Shown one piece after another: positions 1 through 6,043 of a stretch of 6,216 bases of DNA. The notes under the pieces are model-generated. The model worked only from the letters and a program-made list of their open reading frames with translations. It searched no databases and had not been told where the DNA came from. The first letter of the stretch is position 1. Every line of letters begins with the position of its first letter. The translations under genes and the position numbers were made by a program. Location of the stretch: positions 1-6,216 of the forward strand of contig NZ_JAIVFR010000416.1 of assembly GCF_020829685.1 (NCBI RefSeq), written 5' to 3'. The DNA comes from Nostoc sp. CHAB 5715. GTDB taxonomy: Bacteria; Cyanobacteriota; Cyanobacteriia; Cyanobacteriales; Nostocaceae.

Positions 1-1
1 A

Positions 2-3000
2 TATGTCAAAGAGTACCTGAATTGGTACACAGCTCGTAAGGATATTTCTAGAGATCTAAAAAGTCCTGTAGCTCCTTGTGTTGGTTTATTTTTGAAACGC
101 ACTCACCTAGTTACAGGGGATGATGCCCATTATGTAGCAATGGTGCAGGAGTTAGAAGCACTAGGCGCACGGGTATTACCTGTTTTTGCTGGTGGTTTGG
201 ATTTCTCTAAGCCTGTGGATGCTTACTTCTACGAACCAAATACCAACACACAGTTGGTAGATGCGGTGATATCGCTGACTGGTTTTGCTTTAGTGGGTGG
301 CCCAGCCAGACAAGACCATCCCAAAGCAATTGAGTCACTCAAACGCTTAAACCGTCCTTACATGGTGGCGTTACCCTTAGTATTCCAAACCACAGAAGAG
401 TGGATGGATAGCGATTTAGGCTTGCATCCTATTCAAGTAGCTTTGCAAATTGCGATTCCTGAATTGGATGGGGCAATTGAGCCGATTATATTATCAGGTA
501 GAGATGGGACTACAGGGAAAGCGATCGCACTGCGCGATCGGGTTGAAGCTGTAGCCGAACGCGCCTTAAAATGGGCTAACCTCCGCCGCAAGCCAAAGCT
601 GGAGAAAAAAGTCGCCATCACCGTTTTTAGCTTCCCACCAGATAAAGGCAACGTCGGAACCGCCGCTTACTTGGATGTATTCGGTTCCATCTACGAGGTG
701 ATCAAAGCACTGAAAAATAACGGCTACGACTTGCCAGATTTACCAGAATCAGCCGAAGCGTTGATGCAAGAAGTCATCCATGATGCACAGGCGCAGTACA
801 ACAGCCCAGAACTCAACATTGCTTACAAAATGTCGGTTCCTGAGTATGAGGCGTTAACCCCATACTCTCAACGCCTAGAGGAAAACTGGGGCCCACCTCC
901 CGGACATCTCAACAGCGATGGGCAAAATCTGCTAATTTATGGTAAGCAATTCGGTAACGTCTTCATTGGGGTACAACCTACATTTGGTTACGAAGGCGAC
1001 CCGATGCGACTCTTATTCTCCCGTTCAGCTAGCCCTCATCACGGTTTTGCTGCTTACTACACTTACCTAGAGCAAGTTTGGAAAGCTGATGCTGTACTGC
1101 ACTTTGGTACACATGGTTCCTTGGAATTCATGCCAGGTAAACAGATGGGGATGTCTGGTGATTGTTATCCAGATAACTTGATTGGCTCAATTCCCAACTT
1201 GTATTACTACGCAGCCAATAATCCGAGTGAGGCGACAATTGCCAAACGTCGGAGTTATGCTGAAACAATTTCCTACTTGACACCGCCAGCAGAAAATGCT
1301 GGTTTGTATAAAGGTTTGAAGGAACTTAGCGAGTTAATTGCTTCTTACCAAACCTTAAAAGATAGTGGACGCGGCGTTCCCATTGTCAACAGTATTATGG
1401 ATAAATGCCGGATCGTGAATCTGGATAAGGATATCAACCTGCCAGAAACCGATGCCAAAGAGATGAGTGCCGACGATCGCGATAATATTGTTGGCAACGT
1501 CTACCGTAAGTTGATGGAAATCGAGTCTCGGTTGTTGCCTTGTGGGTTGCACGTCATTGGTAAACCGCCAAGTGCAGAAGAAGCGATCGCAACTCTCGTC
1601 AATATTGCTAGTCTAGATCGTCAAGAAGAAGAAATTGTTGGTTTACCGCGAATTATCGCCAACAGCATTGGGCGTAACATTGACGATATTTACCAAAATA
1701 GCGATCGGGGCATTTTAGAAGATGTCCAGTTATTGCAAAATATCACCTTAGCCACCCGTGCAGCAGTTAGCGCCCTTGTTCAAGAGCAAACCGACGCCGA
1801 AGGACGAGTTTCTCTGGTTTCCCGGTTGAATTTTTTCAACATGGGTAAAAAAGAACCTTGGGTGGAATCATTGCATAAAGCAGGTTATCCCAAAGTCGAT
1901 AACGTAGCCCTAAAACCATTATTTGAGTATTTGGAATTCTGCCTGCAACAAGTTTGTGCCGACAACGAACTGGGAGCATTACTCAGAGGCTTGGAAGGCG
2001 AGTACATCCTACCTGGCCCTGGTGGCGATCCCATCCGCAACCCGGATGTATTGCCTACAGGTAAGAATATTCATGCACTCGATCCGCAATCCATCCCCAC
2101 AACAGCGGCAGTACAATCAGCCAAAATCGTCGTAGATAAGCTTTTGACACGTAACAAGGCAGAAAATGAAGGAAAATGGCCAGAAACCATCGCCTGCGTC
2201 CTTTGGGGAACCGATAACATCAAAACTTACGGCGAATCCCTAGCGCAAATTATGTGGATGGTGGGTGTGCGTCCAGTTCCAGATGCCTTGGGACGGGTGA
2301 ACAAGTTGGAATTAATATCTCTAGAAGAGTTGGGACGACCCAGAATTGATGTGGTAATCAACTGTTCTGGTGTATTCCGCGACTTGTTCATCAACCAAAT
2401 GAACCTGCTAGACCAAGGGGTGAAGATGGCAGCTGAGGCAGATGAACCCTTAGAAATGAACTTTGTTCGCAAACACGCTTTGCAACAAGCCCAAGATATG
2501 GGGATTAATCTGCGTCAAGCAGCGACGCGCGTTTTCTCCAACGCTTCTGGTTCCTACTCGTCAAATATCAACTTGGCGGTAGAAAACAGCACTTGGGACA
2601 GCGAAGCCGAGTTGCAGGAAATGTATCTCAACCGGAAATCCTTCTCCTTCAATTCCGATAACCCCGGAATCATGGATGAATCTCGGCAGATTTTTGAAAG
2701 TACATTGAAAACTGCTGATGCAACTTTCCAAAATCTCGATTCTTCCGAGATTAGCTTAACGGATGTTTCCCACTACTTTGATTCAGATCCCACTAAGCTG
2801 GTGGCAAGTCTGCGCGGTGATGGTAAAAAACCAGCATCTTATATTGCAGATACAACCACAGCTAACGCCCAAGTGCGGACATTATCAGAAACCGTGCGTT
2901 TGGATGCGCGTACCAAATTGTTAAATCCCAAATGGTACGAGGGGATGCTGTCTCACGGTTACGAAGGTGTGCGCGAACTCTCCAAGCGGTTGGTGAATAC

Positions 3001-3247
3001 AACAGGTTGGAGTGCGACAGCTGGCGCTGTGGATAACTGGATTTACGAGGATACTAACGAAACCTTCATCAAAGATGAAGAAATGCAGAAACGGTTGCTG
3101 AACCTTAATCCCCATTCTTTCCGCAAGATTGTATCAACTTTGTTGGAAGTGAATGGACGCGGTTATTGGGAGACTAGCGAGGATAATTTAGATCGTCTGC
3201 GCGAGTTGTACCAAGAGGTTGAAGACCGGATTGAAGGAATAGAATAG
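2..3247 (+). CDS. chlH: Magnesium chelatase subunit H (ChlH), 5'-truncated by the window edge
   Basis: ChlH is the large porphyrin-binding, catalytic subunit of Mg-chelatase. With ChlI and ChlD it uses ATP to insert Mg2+ into protoporphyrin IX, the first committed step of chlorophyll synthesis. The reading frame is open from base 2, so the gene enters from the left. The TTG at 92 is an internal Leu codon: the 30 codons before it (…[11 protein letters not shown]…[11 protein letters not shown]) read as ordinary ChlH sequence. 1081 residues are visible. Adding about 250 missing ones gives the ~1330 of cyanobacterial ChlH. CobN/ChlH-family landmarks are the GPPPGH segment (visible residues 297-302), [15 protein letters not shown] (from 367) and [12 protein letters not shown] (from 406). 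With a +250 offset, Glu375 and Glu410 fall on Glu625 and Glu660, which I recall as functionally important in Synechocystis ChlH. There is no frameshift or internal stop. It ends in TAG and is followed by a hairpin. The identification is very secure. Confidence 0.97.
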   Translation, partial: YVKEYLNWYTARKDISRDLKSPVAPCVGLFLKRTHLVTGDDAHYVAMVQELEALGARVLPVFAGGLDFSKPVDAYFYEPNTNTQLVDAVISLTGFALVGGPARQDHPKAIESLKRLNRPYMVALPLVFQTTEEWMDSDLGLHPIQVALQIAIPELDGAIEPIILSGRDGTTGKAIALRDRVEAVAERALKWANLRRKPKLEKKVAITVFSFPPDKGNVGTAAYLDVFGSIYEVIKALKNNGYDLPDLPESAEALMQEVIHDAQAQYNSPELNIAYKMSVPEYEALTPYSQRLEENWGPPPGHLNSDGQNLLIYGKQFGNVFIGVQPTFGYEGDPMRLLFSRSASPHHGFAAYYTYLEQVWKADAVLHFGTHGSLEFMPGKQMGMSGDCYPDNLIGSIPNLYYYAANNPSEATIAKRRSYAETISYLTPPAENAGLYKGLKELSELIASYQTLKDSGRGVPIVNSIMDKCRIVNLDKDINLPETDAKEMSADDRDNIVGNVYRKLMEIESRLLPCGLHVIGKPPSAEEAIATLVNIASLDRQEEEIVGLPRIIANSIGRNIDDIYQNSDRGILEDVQLLQNITLATRAAVSALVQEQTDAEGRVSLVSRLNFFNMGKKEPWVESLHKAGYPKVDNVALKPLFEYLEFCLQQVCADNELGALLRGLEGEYILPGPGGDPIRNPDVLPTGKNIHALDPQSIPTTAAVQSAKIVVDKLLTRNKAENEGKWPETIACVLWGTDNIKTYGESLAQIMWMVGVRPVPDALGRVNKLELISLEELGRPRIDVVINCSGVFRDLFINQMNLLDQGVKMAAEADEPLEMNFVRKHALQQAQDMGINLRQAATRVFSNASGSYSSNINLAVENSTWDSEAELQEMYLNRKSFSFNSDNPGIMDESRQIFESTLKTADATFQNLDSSEISLTDVSHYFDSDPTKLVASLRGDGKKPASYIADTTTANAQVRTLSETVRLDARTKLLNPKWYEGMLSHGYEGVRELSKRLVNTTGWSATAGAVDNWIYEDTNETFIKDEEMQKRLLNLNPHSFRKIVSTLLEVNGRGYWETSEDNLDRLRELYQEVEDRIEGIE

Positions 3248-3253
3248 TCCTTA

Positions 3254-3278
3254 TAGGGCAGGTATCTTACCTGTCCTA
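3254..3278 (+). terminator. Hairpin downstream of chlH, possible terminator or 3'-end stabiliser
   Basis: An 11-bp stem (arms 3254-3264 and 3268-3278, tagggcaggta against tacctgtccta) closes a 3-nt TCT loop. The only imperfection is one G·U pair. It begins six bases after the chlH stop. No T-run follows (the next bases are atcttcaatc), so it is not a classical intrinsic terminator. Short perfect GGGCAGG/CCTGCCC-type hairpins also occur as dispersed repeats in Nostocales genomes, so it could be a repeat used as a transcript end or RNA stabiliser. The structure is seen; the function is inferred. Confidence 0.5.
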
Positions 3279-3300
3279 ATCTTCAATCTAAAATGCCCCA

Positions 3301-3876
3301 ATGAATGCTTTAACCATTAACCTTAAACCTGTGCTGGAATTGACAGATGAGCAGTTTTTCCAGCTATGTCAAGCAAACCGCGATTTGAGATTTGAACGCA
3401 CTGCAACCGGAGAACTAATTATCATGCCACCAACCGGGGGAGAAACCGGAAATCGTAACGCTGGGCTAACTGCTCAACTTTGGATTTGGAATGAGCAAAA
3501 TAAACTGGGTATCGCCTTTGATTCCTCTACAGGTTTTAAACTTCCCAATGGTGCAGACCGTTCACCTGATGCTTCTTGGCTGAGATTGGAACGCTGGAAT
3601 GCACTTACTCAAGAACAACAAACAAAATTTATACCACTTTCACCTGATTTTGTTGTTGAGTTACTTTCGCCAAGTGATAGTTTGAAAGTTGCTCAGGAAA
3701 AGATGAGGGAATACATAGATAATGGTGTGCGTTTGGGTTGGTTAATTAATCGTAAATCGCGGCAAGTAGAAATTTATCGGCAAGGTCAAGAGGTTGAGGT
3801 ATTGGAATCGCCTGTTACTTTGTCAGGAGAAGATGTTTTACAGGGGTTTATTTTAAATATTGAAGCGATTTGGTAA
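3301..3876 (+). CDS. Uma2 family endonuclease-like protein (DUF820)
   Basis: This 191-residue protein has the pattern of the Uma2/DUF820 family, which has a PD-(D/E)XK nuclease fold and is greatly expanded in cyanobacteria. An N-terminal LTDEQFFQLCQANRDLRFER segment (14-33) precedes the family's ELIIMPPTGGETG box (38-50). Candidate metal-binding and catalytic residues are Asp90 in SPDASW, Glu120 in VVELLSPSD and Lys134 in EKMREY, followed by the typical GVRLGWLIN strand (142-150). Length is normal and the core looks intact. The biological role of Uma2 proteins is unsettled; many sit as solitary genes near repeats or mobile DNA. It lies 53 bp after chlH on the same strand but is separated by the hairpin at 3254-3278, so co-transcription is doubtful. 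No Shine-Dalgarno sequence is visible. A 3-codon mini-ORF (3293-3304) overlaps its ATG. Confidence 0.88.
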   Translation: MNALTINLKPVLELTDEQFFQLCQANRDLRFERTATGELIIMPPTGGETGNRNAGLTAQLWIWNEQNKLGIAFDSSTGFKLPNGADRSPDASWLRLERWNALTQEQQTKFIPLSPDFVVELLSPSDSLKVAQEKMREYIDNGVRLGWLINRKSRQVEIYRQGQEVEVLESPVTLSGEDVLQGFILNIEAIW

Positions 3877-3994
3877 CTGAATAACAAAACAAGAGCCATG
3901 AAAAATTTAGACGCAGTAGTTCCCCAAATTATCCACTAGACTGCAACATTTAGTGAAATTTTATTTGCTGCTTGCTGTAAATTGGTGTGTTAGT

Positions 3995-4012
3995 GTAGCT
4001 TACCATAGGTAT
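3995..4012 (+). repeat. Left half of an 18-bp inverted repeat pair
   Basis: The 18 bases here, gtagcttaccataggtat, are the reverse complement of 5121-5138 with one mismatch (T/C in the centre). Both copies lie next to GGCTACGC-type repeat sequence on the outer sides of the antitoxin/MazF segment. Confidence 0.75.
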
Positions 4013-4071
4013 AACGACAAGCCGCTACGCATCTACGCATTATTTTTGAGGTTTTCTGCAAGGCGATCGCT
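4013..4071 (+). repeat. HIP1-containing composite dispersed repeat, copy A
   Basis: It begins with the 14-mer AACGACAAGCCGCT and ends with TTTTCTGCAAGGCGATCGCT. The same opening and closing modules, with ctacgc and tttttgagg between them, recur in the same order and orientation at 5175-5254 (copy B). Copy B has extra sequence in the middle (80 against 59 bp). The closing module holds a HIP1 octamer at 4063-4070. This is a non-coding dispersed repeat of the kind common in Nostocales. Confidence 0.75.
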
Positions 4072-4097
4072 TTATTTTTGAAGTTTTCTACAAGGCG
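4040..4097 (+). repeat. Tandem duplication of a 26-bp module
   Basis: Positions 4040-4065 and 4072-4097 are two 26-bp copies of a TTATTTTTGA…CAAGGCG module with a period of 32 bp and two mismatches, both G in the first copy and A in the second. The first copy continues into the HIP1 site GCGATCGC. The second continues instead into GCGTAGGCGTAGCCC, as if two different repeats had been joined. A third relative lies at 5223-5248. Confidence 0.75.
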
Positions 4098-4124
4098 TAG
4101 GCGTAGCCCGTCGTAGACATCGCT
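4095..4124 (+). repeat. GTAGCC-type dispersed repeat
   Basis: The sequence gcgtaggcgtagcccgtcg followed by tagacatcgct is a dispersed intergenic repeat type I recognise from Nostoc-like genomes. Its reverse complement opens with GCGATGTCTA, as does the element starting at 5166, so the two are oppositely oriented relatives. No coding capacity is apparent. Confidence 0.6.
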
Positions 4125-4157
4125 CTATTGGACATCAAAGCAGATGCAGCGTTTGAT

Positions 4158-4186
4158 TTGATGGACAAAATCTTGTCCGCTATATT
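4158..4186 (+). promoter_or_regulatory. Candidate sigma70-type promoter for the addiction-module gene
   Basis: TTGATG (4158-4163, 4 of 6 to the consensus) and TATATT (4181-4186, 5 of 6) are separated by 17 bp. This would start transcription near 4193, giving a leader of about 34 nt before the ATG at 4227. The site lies outside the repeats and just upstream of the antitoxin, where such a promoter is expected. It rests on sequence match only. Confidence 0.4.
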
Positions 4187-4226
4187 TAAGGTGTACCAGT
4201 TGCTTCCTCACTCCAAGTTAATCAGT

Positions 4227-4451
4227 ATGGATATCACAGCTACTTTGAACGAAATCGCAACTCTCAGTGTTGTAGATAGAATCCGTATTGTACAGGCAAT
4301 TTGGGATACCATCGCTGCAAAGCAAGTTTACCCTGATTTAACTGATGCACAAAAGCAAGAGCTTGATCGTCGAACTTGTGACTATAATTCAAATCCAAAT
4401 AATGTGCTGACTTGGGAGGAAATCAAAGCATCGATTAAGGGGCAACAATGA
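4227..4451 (+). CDS. Addiction module component (PF09720-type antitoxin), orphaned
   Basis: The 74-residue product matches the putative addiction module component family (TIGR02574/PF09720), antitoxins paired with RelE/ParE-like toxins. Visible marks are LSVVDRIRIVQAIWDTI (13-29), LTDAQKQELDRR (38-49), then YNSNPNNVLTWEEIKASI (53-70), the usual nP…tWeev ending. The frame stays open upstream to a TTG at 4128, but the extra 33 residues do not fit the family, and a candidate promoter lies inside that stretch, so I use the ATG at 4227. The stop overlaps the ATG of the following toxin stub (ATGA at 4448-4451), the normal coupling of such operons. That toxin is cut off after 11 codons, so this antitoxin has no local partner. 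It could be a decaying remnant or act on a toxin elsewhere. No good Shine-Dalgarno sequence is visible. Confidence 0.82.
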   Translation: MDITATLNEIATLSVVDRIRIVQAIWDTIAAKQVYPDLTDAQKQELDRRTCDYNSNPNNVLTWEEIKASIKGQQ

Positions 4452-4507
4452 ATTATGTCCTGGTGTTTCGCCCAGAGGTTTGAGAAGAATTCTGTAAGGC
4501 GATCGCT
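4448..4507 (+). pseudogene. RelE/ParE-type toxin remnant, 11 codons then stop
   Basis: An ATG overlapping the antitoxin stop (ATGA) starts the frame MNYVLVFRPEV and then hits TGA at 4481-4483. The peptide matches the usual first strand of RelE/ParE toxins paired with this antitoxin family (typically M-x-Y-x-x-x-F-R-P-E-V/A). After the stop the frame reads EEF and then runs into a HIP1-containing repeat (ttctgtaaggcgatcgct, 4490-4507). About 30 bp later the next antitoxin starts, so the other ~80 codons of a toxin are gone. The stop may be a CGA-to-TGA change, since an Arg is plausible before EEF, or it may be the TTTGAG of the invading repeat. A functional product is very unlikely. Confidence 0.65.
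4479..4507 (+). repeat. HIP1-containing repeat fragment inside the broken toxin gene
   Basis: tttgag…ttctgtaaggcgatcgctc matches the closing module of the composite repeats (tttttgagg-tttctg-aaggcgatcgct) at 4042-4071 and 5226-5254. The match is exact over tctgtaaggcgatcgctc between this copy and the one at 5238-5255. Its position at the truncation point of the RelE/ParE-like gene suggests it is linked to the loss. Confidence 0.6.
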
Positions 4508-4539
4508 CCTCATAAACTATCAAAGCATAAAATTAAAGC

Positions 4540-4758
4540 ATGACTATTCATAAAACAGATATGCTAAAAACGCTTTGGGCTACTGTTCGGCAAGGAAAAA
4601 TCGAATTGCTGGAGTCAGAGGAATTACCGGAAGGAACAAGAGTTTTAGTGACGCTGCTTCCTGATGATGAAACTGAATTTTGGCTTCAAACCAGTCAAAC
4701 ATCACTCTCATCAGTTTGGGATAACGCTGAGGATGATGTCTATGTCCAACTACTCTAA
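4540..4758 (+). CDS. Antitoxin of a MazF/PemK-type toxin-antitoxin pair
   Basis: This 72-residue small acidic protein lies directly upstream of, and overlaps, a MazF-family toxin. Residues 13-40 (WATVRQGKIELLE…LPEGTRVLVTLL) form a short beta-rich segment like those of AbrB-like or DUF104-like antitoxins, which would serve in dimerisation and DNA binding. The tail (47-72, FWLQTSQTSLSSVWDNAEDDVYVQLL) is the part expected to wrap around the toxin; the WDNAEDDVY ending is characteristic of cyanobacterial antitoxins in this position. The ATG at 4540 gives the longest form. The ATG at 4561 (MLKTLWATV) is also plausible, since homologues often start there as I recall. Function is assigned from sequence pattern plus gene order. 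Autoregulation by the complex is expected for the class but no operator is evident. Confidence 0.78.
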   Translation: MTIHKTDMLKTLWATVRQGKIELLESEELPEGTRVLVTLLPDDETEFWLQTSQTSLSSVWDNAEDDVYVQLL

Positions 4759-5071
4759 AAATGACATCATTTTGGTTCAGTATCCCTTTTCAGATTTGTC
4801 CAGTTCAAAAGTTAGACCTGCTGTTGTTGTAAGTGCGCCACACGTTTCTCAAGACATTCTAATTACACCCTTGACAAGCAAAACTGGAGCATTGCTAGAA
4901 GGTGAGTTTGTCTTGTCTGAATGGGCAACAGCAGGGCTAAACGTGGCTACAGCAGTCAAGAGAGGTTTATACACAGTGCATAAAAGCTTAGTTGTAAAAG
5001 TGATTGGCAAGTTAGCTGATGCTGATGCTGAACTGTTAGAGCAATCTTTGCGGTGTTGGTTGGGGTTGTGA
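4742..5071 (+). CDS. MazF/PemK family endoribonuclease toxin
   Basis: MazF/PemK toxins are sequence-specific mRNA endoribonucleases held inactive by the antitoxin. The N-terminus KNDIILVQYPFSDLSSSKVRPAVVVS (6-31) is the family signature (GD-I-V-L-V-x-FPF…S-K-x-RPA-V-V-S). It is followed by DILITPLTSK (38-47), in which Arg25 and Thr45 occupy the places of the catalytic Arg and Thr of MazF. No truncation is seen and the length (109 residues) is typical. The frame is open further upstream, but three clustered ATGs (4733, 4736, 4742) compete as the start. I choose 4742 because GAGG at 4729-4732 sits 9 nt before it and the protein then begins MSNYSKND, the usual family start. It overlaps the antitoxin by 17 bp, implying translational coupling. 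It is probably active. Confidence 0.9.
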   Translation: MSNYSKNDIILVQYPFSDLSSSKVRPAVVVSAPHVSQDILITPLTSKTGALLEGEFVLSEWATAGLNVATAVKRGLYTVHKSLVVKVIGKLADADAELLEQSLRCWLGL

Positions 5072-5120
5072 TAGTATTGGCAACTTCGCAAAATTGAGAA
5101 TTGAATGCTTAAACAAAGCG

Positions 5121-5138
5121 ATACCTACGGTAAGCTAC
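5121..5138 (-). repeat. Right half of the 18-bp inverted repeat pair
   Basis: atacctacggtaagctac is the reverse complement of 3995-4012 apart from one base. It continues into GCTACGCTAACGCA, a GGCTACGC-type dispersed repeat. Together the two halves enclose the orphan antitoxin and MazF-type modules (about 1.1 kb). Confidence 0.75.
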
Positions 5139-5174
5139 GCTAACGCACTCACTCTTGGACAACAGGCGATGTCT

Positions 5175-5254
5175 AACGACAAGCCGCTTCTTTTCGAGAG
5201 GCTACGCCAACGCGTCTACGCTTTGTTTTTGAGGGTTTCTGTAAGGCGATCGCT
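5175..5254 (+). repeat. HIP1-containing composite dispersed repeat, copy B
   Basis: It opens with the same 14-mer as copy A (AACGACAAGCCGCT, 5175-5188). It carries an extra stem-loop-like middle (agccgcttcttttcgagaggct folds on itself, 5182-5203) and the GGCTACGCCAACGCGTC motif, and closes with TTTCTGTAAGGCGATCGCT. The orientation is the same as copy A at 4013-4071. The bases just upstream (gcgatgtct, 5166-5174) match the reverse complement of the element ending at 4123. Confidence 0.75.
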
Positions 5255-5276
5255 CTTTTGTTAACTATTATTTTCT

Positions 5277-5699
5277 TTAGGGCAAAATCTCAAAGCTATT
5301 GCAGTGCTGAGGTCGATATAATCTAAAATCTCGCTGATCTAAGGTAAATATTTTTTTAATACCATAGCGTTCAGCTATAGCCATAACACTTGCATCTACA
5401 AAATCAATCCGACTATCTGTATATTCATCCAAGATTTCCGCCACACGAATTACATCTTGGTCTGTTAAAGCTACTAAAGTAAATCGACTTGCAGATAGTC
5501 CTTGCAAAAAAGCTACAACTGTCGCTATACCTGCATTACGTCCTACCAAATAAGCTAATGCTAATACTGTTTGTGGTAACAGAATTTGTTTTTGTTGTAT
5601 GTATACTGTTGCCACAATACTGTGCATTGCATCCGATCTGTTCAACAATGCTACAACAAAACCCGTATCAGCTACTGCTAAGGTTATTTCCACGTCCAA
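5277..5699 (-). CDS. VapC-like PIN-domain toxin, conserved Glu apparently missing
   Basis: PIN-domain VapC toxins are Mg2+-dependent RNases neutralised by a partner antitoxin. This 140-residue protein has the N-terminal Asp (ADTGFVVALL, Asp11), the central acidic pair DFVDAS (Asp99, Asp102) and TLDQRDF (Asp121, Asp124), in normal order and spacing for a full-length PIN protein. The helix that normally carries the second acid (V-L-x-E-[VL]-x-Y-L) reads VLALAYL (45-51), with no Glu and one residue apparently lost, so catalysis may be weakened. The start is uncertain. TTG at 5699 gives 140 residues and has GAAG 7 nt upstream. GTG at 5693 gives 138 and a 10-bp overlap with the antitoxin stop. Either way it is translationally coupled to the upstream RHH antitoxin. 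It ends FEILP. Confidence 0.85.
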   Translation of the reverse strand: MDVEITLAVADTGFVVALLNRSDAMHSIVATVYIQQKQILLPQTVLALAYLVGRNAGIATVVAFLQGLSASRFTLVALTDQDVIRVAEILDEYTDSRIDFVDASVMAIAERYGIKKIFTLDQRDFRLYRPQHCNSFEILP

Positions 5700-5947
5700 C
5701 CAGATTCTTCAGTAATCTCCTGTTGGAGAATATCTTCTGAGTTTGTAGCCAAATCAGGTGTTCCTGCAAATAAGCCAATTAATGGGTCAGACACAGCATT
5801 ATCAACTGTTTCTAGCAATTGAGTTTCGAGATATAGCCTAACAGCTTCGCTGATAATTGATTCAGGAGATTGCCCTCGTTGACTAGCCAGATTTATGACT
5901 TTTTCTAATAAAGTCTGTTCCAGTTTCCAGTTAAATGTAGAGTCCAC
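5684..5947 (-). CDS. Ribbon-helix-helix (CopG/Arc-like) antitoxin, VapB-type partner
   Basis: This 87-residue protein lies directly upstream of, and overlaps by 16 bp, the PIN-domain gene: the classic antitoxin-first order. Residues 4-41 fit a ribbon-helix-helix DNA-binding fold: a short strand (TFNWKL), helix 1 (EQTLLEKVINLASQRG), a turn at QSPES and helix 2 (ESIISEAVRLYLE). The C-terminal half (42-87) is acidic and ends SEDILQQEITEESGWTWK, the toxin-binding tail seen in many cyanobacterial RHH antitoxins. Translation starts at GTG (5947), with GAGAGAAG about 7 nt upstream as a fair Shine-Dalgarno sequence. A TAGAAT -10-like hexamer lies further upstream without a good -35. Binding of the RHH dimer to its own promoter is the expected regulation; this is family knowledge, not seen here. 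Confidence 0.82.
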   Translation of the reverse strand: MDSTFNWKLEQTLLEKVINLASQRGQSPESIISEAVRLYLETQLLETVDNAVSDPLIGLFAGTPDLATNSEDILQQEITEESGWTWK

Positions 5948-6017
5948 CAGATAACTTCTCTCTCTTTAGTAACAAAAGATATTCTAACAAATAGGGGTTT
6001 GATGCTCACTCTTATAC

Positions 6018-6043
6018 TTTCTTTTAGGGCAAAATTTCAAAGC
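6018..6043 (-). repeat. 26-bp copy of the 3' end of the PIN-domain gene
   Basis: 6018-6043 matches 5272-5296 with one indel and one substitution. The region covers the last codons and stop of the PIN gene and a few bases beyond. On the minus strand both read …FEILP-stop. The copy here is joined directly to the 21-bp tandem array, so the frame reads …STSKCDRFEILP-stop (TAA at 6026-6024). It is either the true 3' end of a second PIN-type gene lying to the right, distorted by repeat expansion, or a stranded duplicate. Confidence 0.65.

Larger units (their letters stand above)
3877..4226. other. Repeat-rich intergenic region without a gene
   Basis: This 350-bp stretch holds no convincing gene. 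The left part (3877-3990) is AT-rich with only a 13-codon ATG frame at 3898-3939. From 3995 it is almost all dispersed-repeat sequence: one half of an inverted repeat (3995-4012), a HIP1-containing composite repeat (4013-4071), a second partial unit (4072-4097), and a GTAGGCGTAGCCCGTCGTAG-type element (4095-4124). The last 100 bases (4127-4226) are not repetitive and contain a candidate promoter for the antitoxin gene that follows. Confidence 0.7.
5072..5276. other. Convergent intergenic spacer filled with dispersed repeats
   Basis: This 205-bp gap lies between the stops of the MazF gene (+) and the PIN gene (-). It holds no gene. From about 5118 to 5254 it is repeat sequence (inverted-repeat half 5121-5138, composite repeat 5175-5254, HIP1 at 5246-5253). 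It has hairpin potential at 5182-5203 (agcc…ggct, one mismatch and one G·T in the stem). Such a structure between convergent genes could help end both transcripts, but there is no clear U-tract terminator. Confidence 0.6.

Noticed and set aside
433..651. Minus-strand frame inside chlH, and similar ones at 1355-1552, 2227-2472 and 2921-3115
   Set aside because: They are antisense shadows of a strongly conserved coding frame, with no recognisable domains.
1923..2135. Plus-strand 70-codon frame inside chlH
   Set aside because: It is an out-of-frame shadow of chlH with low-complexity, unrecognisable sequence.
3254..3278. Classical Rho-independent terminator
   Set aside because: The stem is strong but no T-tract follows; it is kept only as a hairpin of uncertain function.
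3898..3939. 13-codon ATG frame after the Uma2 gene
   Set aside because: It is too short, with no Shine-Dalgarno sequence and no recognisable similarity.
4128..4226. Longer 107-residue form of the addiction-module protein from the TTG at 4128
   Set aside because: The 33 extra residues do not resemble the family, a candidate promoter lies inside them, and the ATG at 4227 gives the normal 74-residue length.
4664..4741. MazF starting at the ATG at 4664 (135 residues)
   Set aside because: This would overlap the antitoxin by 95 bp and add a non-family N-terminus. The Shine-Dalgarno sequence and the MazF motif favour 4742.
4849..5091. Minus-strand frame opposite the MazF gene
   Set aside because: It is antisense to a clear MazF protein and has no family features.
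5489..5740. Plus-strand hydrophobic 83-codon frame opposite the PIN and antitoxin genes
   Set aside because: It is an antisense shadow; its apparent hydrophobicity comes from the complement of the real genes' codons.
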